Assembly: GCA_964007475.1 (NCBI GenBank)
Contig: OZ023275.1
Span: 33,336,029 to 33,400,028 of the forward strand
Direction: 5' to 3'
DNA: 64,000 nt
Source: Hybos culiciformis
Taxonomy: Eukaryota; Arthropoda; Insecta; Diptera; Hybotidae
The notes below the pieces were generated by a model, which had not been told where the DNA came from, ran no database searches, and saw only the letters and a list, made by a program, of their open reading frames with translations. Below, in pieces: positions 60,801 to 64,000 of this stretch; position 1 is the stretch's first letter, and every line of letters begins with the position of its first letter. The translations under genes were made by a program, and so were the position numbers.

Positions 60801-63800
60801 CAAAAACTTATTAACTTAACTGAGACTCTACTATATATCATTAATCAAGAAAAACAAACTTATATTGTTTACTAGTTGTAAAGATAAAATAAAGGTAATG
60901 TAGATTTTAATTGAAAATTTTTAATATTTTTTTATAAATTTAATATGGTTCGGGCAAAACTAAAATGGTTGGTTGAAGAAGATGTAGTTGGTTTAAAATT
61001 TGGAAAATAATTAATTCAACTTTGATTAAGATATCCAATGGTAAGTATATGGATACAATACATAGAGAACTCTCATTGAACAGAAAAGCAGGAGTGAAAA
61101 TAAGTACTCCAATTCTAGATTTGGAGAGCATATTTCTACAAAATCGAAATTTTTTTATGATTTTAATAAACAAAATATAATTATTGCAATATGATTTTTG
61201 TAACAAATTTTCATTAATAACAAAACATAATAATAAAGATGAACATTTTAATTTTTATTTTTTCATTTTTTATTCTTCTCCTAAGAGATTTATATTAAGA
61301 TTAACAGACTCATCAGCTTATCTGATTAAATATGATGGTGATGAACTGAAATTTTACCTGCTGGCAAAGCTATGTCTACATATAAGTTCAGAAATTATGA
61401 AATATGTTTCTCTGATATTTGGAAATTTGTTCTCAGGGGAAAATGATTATAAAATAATAATATTAAAAAAAAATAAAATTTTTTATGGAAAAATAATCAA
61501 CTTAATTTAAATTTTTAACTTCTGATTGATTCAAATCTAAAATGAGTTTCAAAAATATAAATATAATATTGTTTATTTTTAACCAGTTTTATATTTTATA
61601 ATTAATTTTTTTCATTTATAATAGAGAACAACTAATTTATTTTATCCCGCTTATGATGCCATCAAAAAATTTAAACAGTCATTGTCCTTTTAACTTATAA
61701 TTCAATTCAAATGTAATAATGGTAGGTATAGTATATAAGGAAAATTTCTTTATTCCACCAGGAATATTACTATTTTAATTAATTTTTTTTCATGAGATAT
61801 TTTGCCTCGATTTATAAATCTAATTATCACGTACAATATGCCAAAAAAAATTAAATAATTCCATCGAATTTTTGATACTTATGTGTTTCAAAAGTTTACA
61901 AATGCTAAAAAAAAATAATTTTTTCAGGATTAAATAATTTTTGTTATTTTTTTTTCTAAATCATGTTTCTAATATTTCGCGGTTAAATTAATTGCTCTAT
62001 AAAATTATTAAGAATAGTAAAAACATAAAAAGACCGCACCTTTTTAGAATTCAACAACGATTTTATTTTTCCACACAAAAAACTGATCTATATATTAGCT
62101 AAAATAAAATGAAAATAAAAATAAAAATCGCTCCATGAAAATATATTTATATACAATATTGAATAAATTATGTATAAATATGTACATATTTTATTGTTTT
62201 AAGGTCTTAATTGTATGGTATTATGTAAAAAAGTAAATCTGTTTATAATATATGTATGTTAATTATTATATTCAAAGAAAAAAAATGACACCAATTTTCT
62301 TTAAACGTTGCCAATAATTTCTGGCAAACAATAAAAATTTGTTCATTTCAATAACAAACCACAATAATTTTATGACAACTAGATTTTGGTTATATAATTT
62401 AAGAGAGAAAAAAATTTAATGCATTCGCAAAAATACACGAATTAATTTTGCATAATGAACAAAAAATGTTGCATTAGTTGCAATTAACATTACTGTATAT
62501 CATTAGACGGAATTTTATGAATTGAAAGTGCAATAATTCTGTCTAAGACATACAATGTCTTATCAATACTTGGAATAAAATTGAAATACTAAAAGCTTAC
62601 AAACTTTTTCAAATAAAAGGTTAATTATTTTTTTTATATAAAAAATTCGACAAATTTATGATGATGTTTCAGTCTGATAATGATAATATGCAAAATAAAA
62701 ATATAATGTTATAAAATATTTGAAAAACATGTTGTTTATTTAACAAAAAAATAACAAGAGAACAAAAAAAATCTACCGGACATGCCTAATCATAGCACAC
62801 ATTTATTACCAAGTTTTTTGTTTTTTTTTTAATTTTTTGTGCTTCCCGATTCCGATTCCAATCCCAATTTATAATTAATGGTTATTAACATCAATTTCAC
62901 TTATTTTATAAAATACAATACATAGGTACACATATAAAATCTGATATTTTACTATTAACATTTTATTTATGTTCTAAATTAATGCTCATTAATGTGTGCA
63001 ACATAGTTTTTGTTGCAACATTATTAGATGACATGTTTTTTTAGGGTTAATATTCATAACTAATATGTTAAAAAAATAAAACCATATATTTTAGATAAGT
63101 TTTATATTTTAAAACATGTTTATATATATATAATAATTTTGTCCTCTCCATCTGAAAAAATATTTGTTTTTTCTTTTGAATAAAAATTTTCCGTTTTATT
63201 GTTGATGTTTATTTACCGTGATTTATTAACAACCTTTTCTATAAATCAAAACTTATTACGACATCCACTAAATAGAATTTATTATAGAATGTTGTAAGAA
63301 AAAATGAAAAATCATGTTTTCTACAAACTTTAAATTTAAAGTTGATGAAAAGAAAAAAAGTTTGTTATTAGTATTTTGGTGTGATTGGAAGTGAAATTTA
63401 TAAAGAAATCCTTGAAATTGAAATAATGTATCGAACAACTATATTGAGTTGGAGCCTTTACTTTTGATTTATATATTAAAATTATATCGTTATGAGTATG
63501 CGCATAAACAATTTATAAAATATTGTCCCAAATCACAGAATTTATTTCTTCTTATATTTGTGTACTTATAAAGTTCTTCTTTCTTTTTTTTTCGTAAATA
63601 AATCATAAATTTAATGTTTGTTGTTAATGTTTAGAAAAAAAACATAATATACATTAAGATAAAAAAATTAGTATATTTTCGTGGAAAGCAAGTTTGTAGG
63701 TTGATTTTAGAGCGCGCTGATAAGATCATAGAAACTGCCCACTTTTTTATTATTTTTATTTTTTTCTAACTTTCCTTGCCCACAATTACTCTCCATTTAA

Positions 63801-64000
63801 ATCATAAAAAGATAAATTCATCTGCGGAATACAAGTAGTTGAGAAAACTACTATTTACATATAAAAAATATTATCTTTTAATCTTATATAAAATATATTT
63901 AAATAAAATTTTTATAATAAGTAGTTTTAAATTAATGTCTTAGATCTCATCTTGACAACTAAACCTTTGAACCTTTTATCGTATAATTGCTACATTTTCA
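45814..64000. other. Long AT-rich region, probable ec 5' introns or flank
   Basis: Over 18 kb in which no open frame shows recognisable similarity. All frames of 60-130 codons are Lys/Asn/Phe/Ile-rich translations of A/T runs. No inverted-repeat element with a clear target duplication was found. Items seen: a candidate mini-exon on the minus strand (58258-58325), a GC-richer patch at 50515-50660, and a diverged direct repeat (56215 and 56311). I searched by eye for a Cys-box exon of ec on the minus strand and did not find it. Confidence 0.55.
58258..58325 (-). other. Candidate 68-nt exon, gene unknown
   Basis: A minus-strand stretch with acceptor CCTTTTATGATAG and donor ACAG|GTAAAA encodes SLHSYSIRNINNASPFKPEL in the open frame, with more balanced composition than its surroundings. 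It ends in phase 1, which does not fit directly onto the phase-0 ec exon at 45392 or the ATG exon at 45813. It may be an untranslated or alternative ec exon, or chance. Confidence 0.25.

Noticed and set aside
1..64000. CRISPR arrays, operons, tRNA or rRNA genes
   Set aside because: No regularly spaced direct repeats, tRNA-like cloverleaf words or rRNA segments were recognised, and the gene architecture is eukaryotic.

Overview
The window is very AT-rich (coding exons stand out by higher GC), has spliceosomal introns with GT..AG borders, and encodes proteins whose nearest recognisable relatives are insect proteins (an echinus/USP53-54 protein with Gln-rich tails, SLC15/POT peptide transporters of the Drosophila yin type, an ABCA transporter). 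I read it as nuclear DNA of an insect; the order cannot be fixed from sequence alone. All exon models are hand-made from splice sites, phase and family conservation.

Left end (1-3.6 kb): the last four coding exons of an ABCA-type transporter (+), ending at 3617. Its 2.3-kb intron holds a complete four-exon gene on the opposite strand (382-1937) for a zinc-finger-like protein resembling the DUF4729 family. From 3.6 to 9.3 kb I see only intergenic DNA with two short inverted-repeat elements.

Centre (9.3-32.2 kb): two tandem, same-strand genes for proton-coupled oligopeptide transporters. Copy A (9278-14621, 7 coding exons, predicted 722 aa) and copy B (16457-32191, 7 coding exons, predicted 744 aa) keep the family's key residues but share only two intron positions. 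B begins with a 13-nt coding exon and has a 13-kb intron after its second coding exon. Introns and the A-B spacer are filled with non-autonomous DNA transposons, several with exact target-site duplications: a TTA-flanked Harbinger-like MITE, TA-flanked mariner-like MITEs, and hAT-like elements with 8-bp duplications, one of them inserted into the end of a MITE. There is also a 38-bp triplet repeat running into a perfect 29-bp hairpin, and a TCGCGA-rich array just upstream of B.

Right half (33.7-45.8 kb, minus strand): an echinus (ec) homologue. Four exons encode most of a USP domain (zinc-binding Cys pairs, His box, terminal FDD) and a 1496-codon last exon rich in Gln, Pro and Ser that ends in a paired-Cys motif. 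The most 5' exon visible (45523-45813) has its own ATG after an in-frame stop and no catalytic Cys box, so it looks like an alternative first exon for a catalytically dead isoform. The Cys-box exon was not found and probably lies beyond the window. From 45.8 to 64 kb I find no convincing gene, only AT-rich sequence probably belonging to the ec 5' introns or flank.

I did not find evidence for a wholly new system. The observations most worth follow-up are the ec alternative start, the nested zinc-finger gene, the intron turnover between the POT duplicates and the layered transposon insertions.
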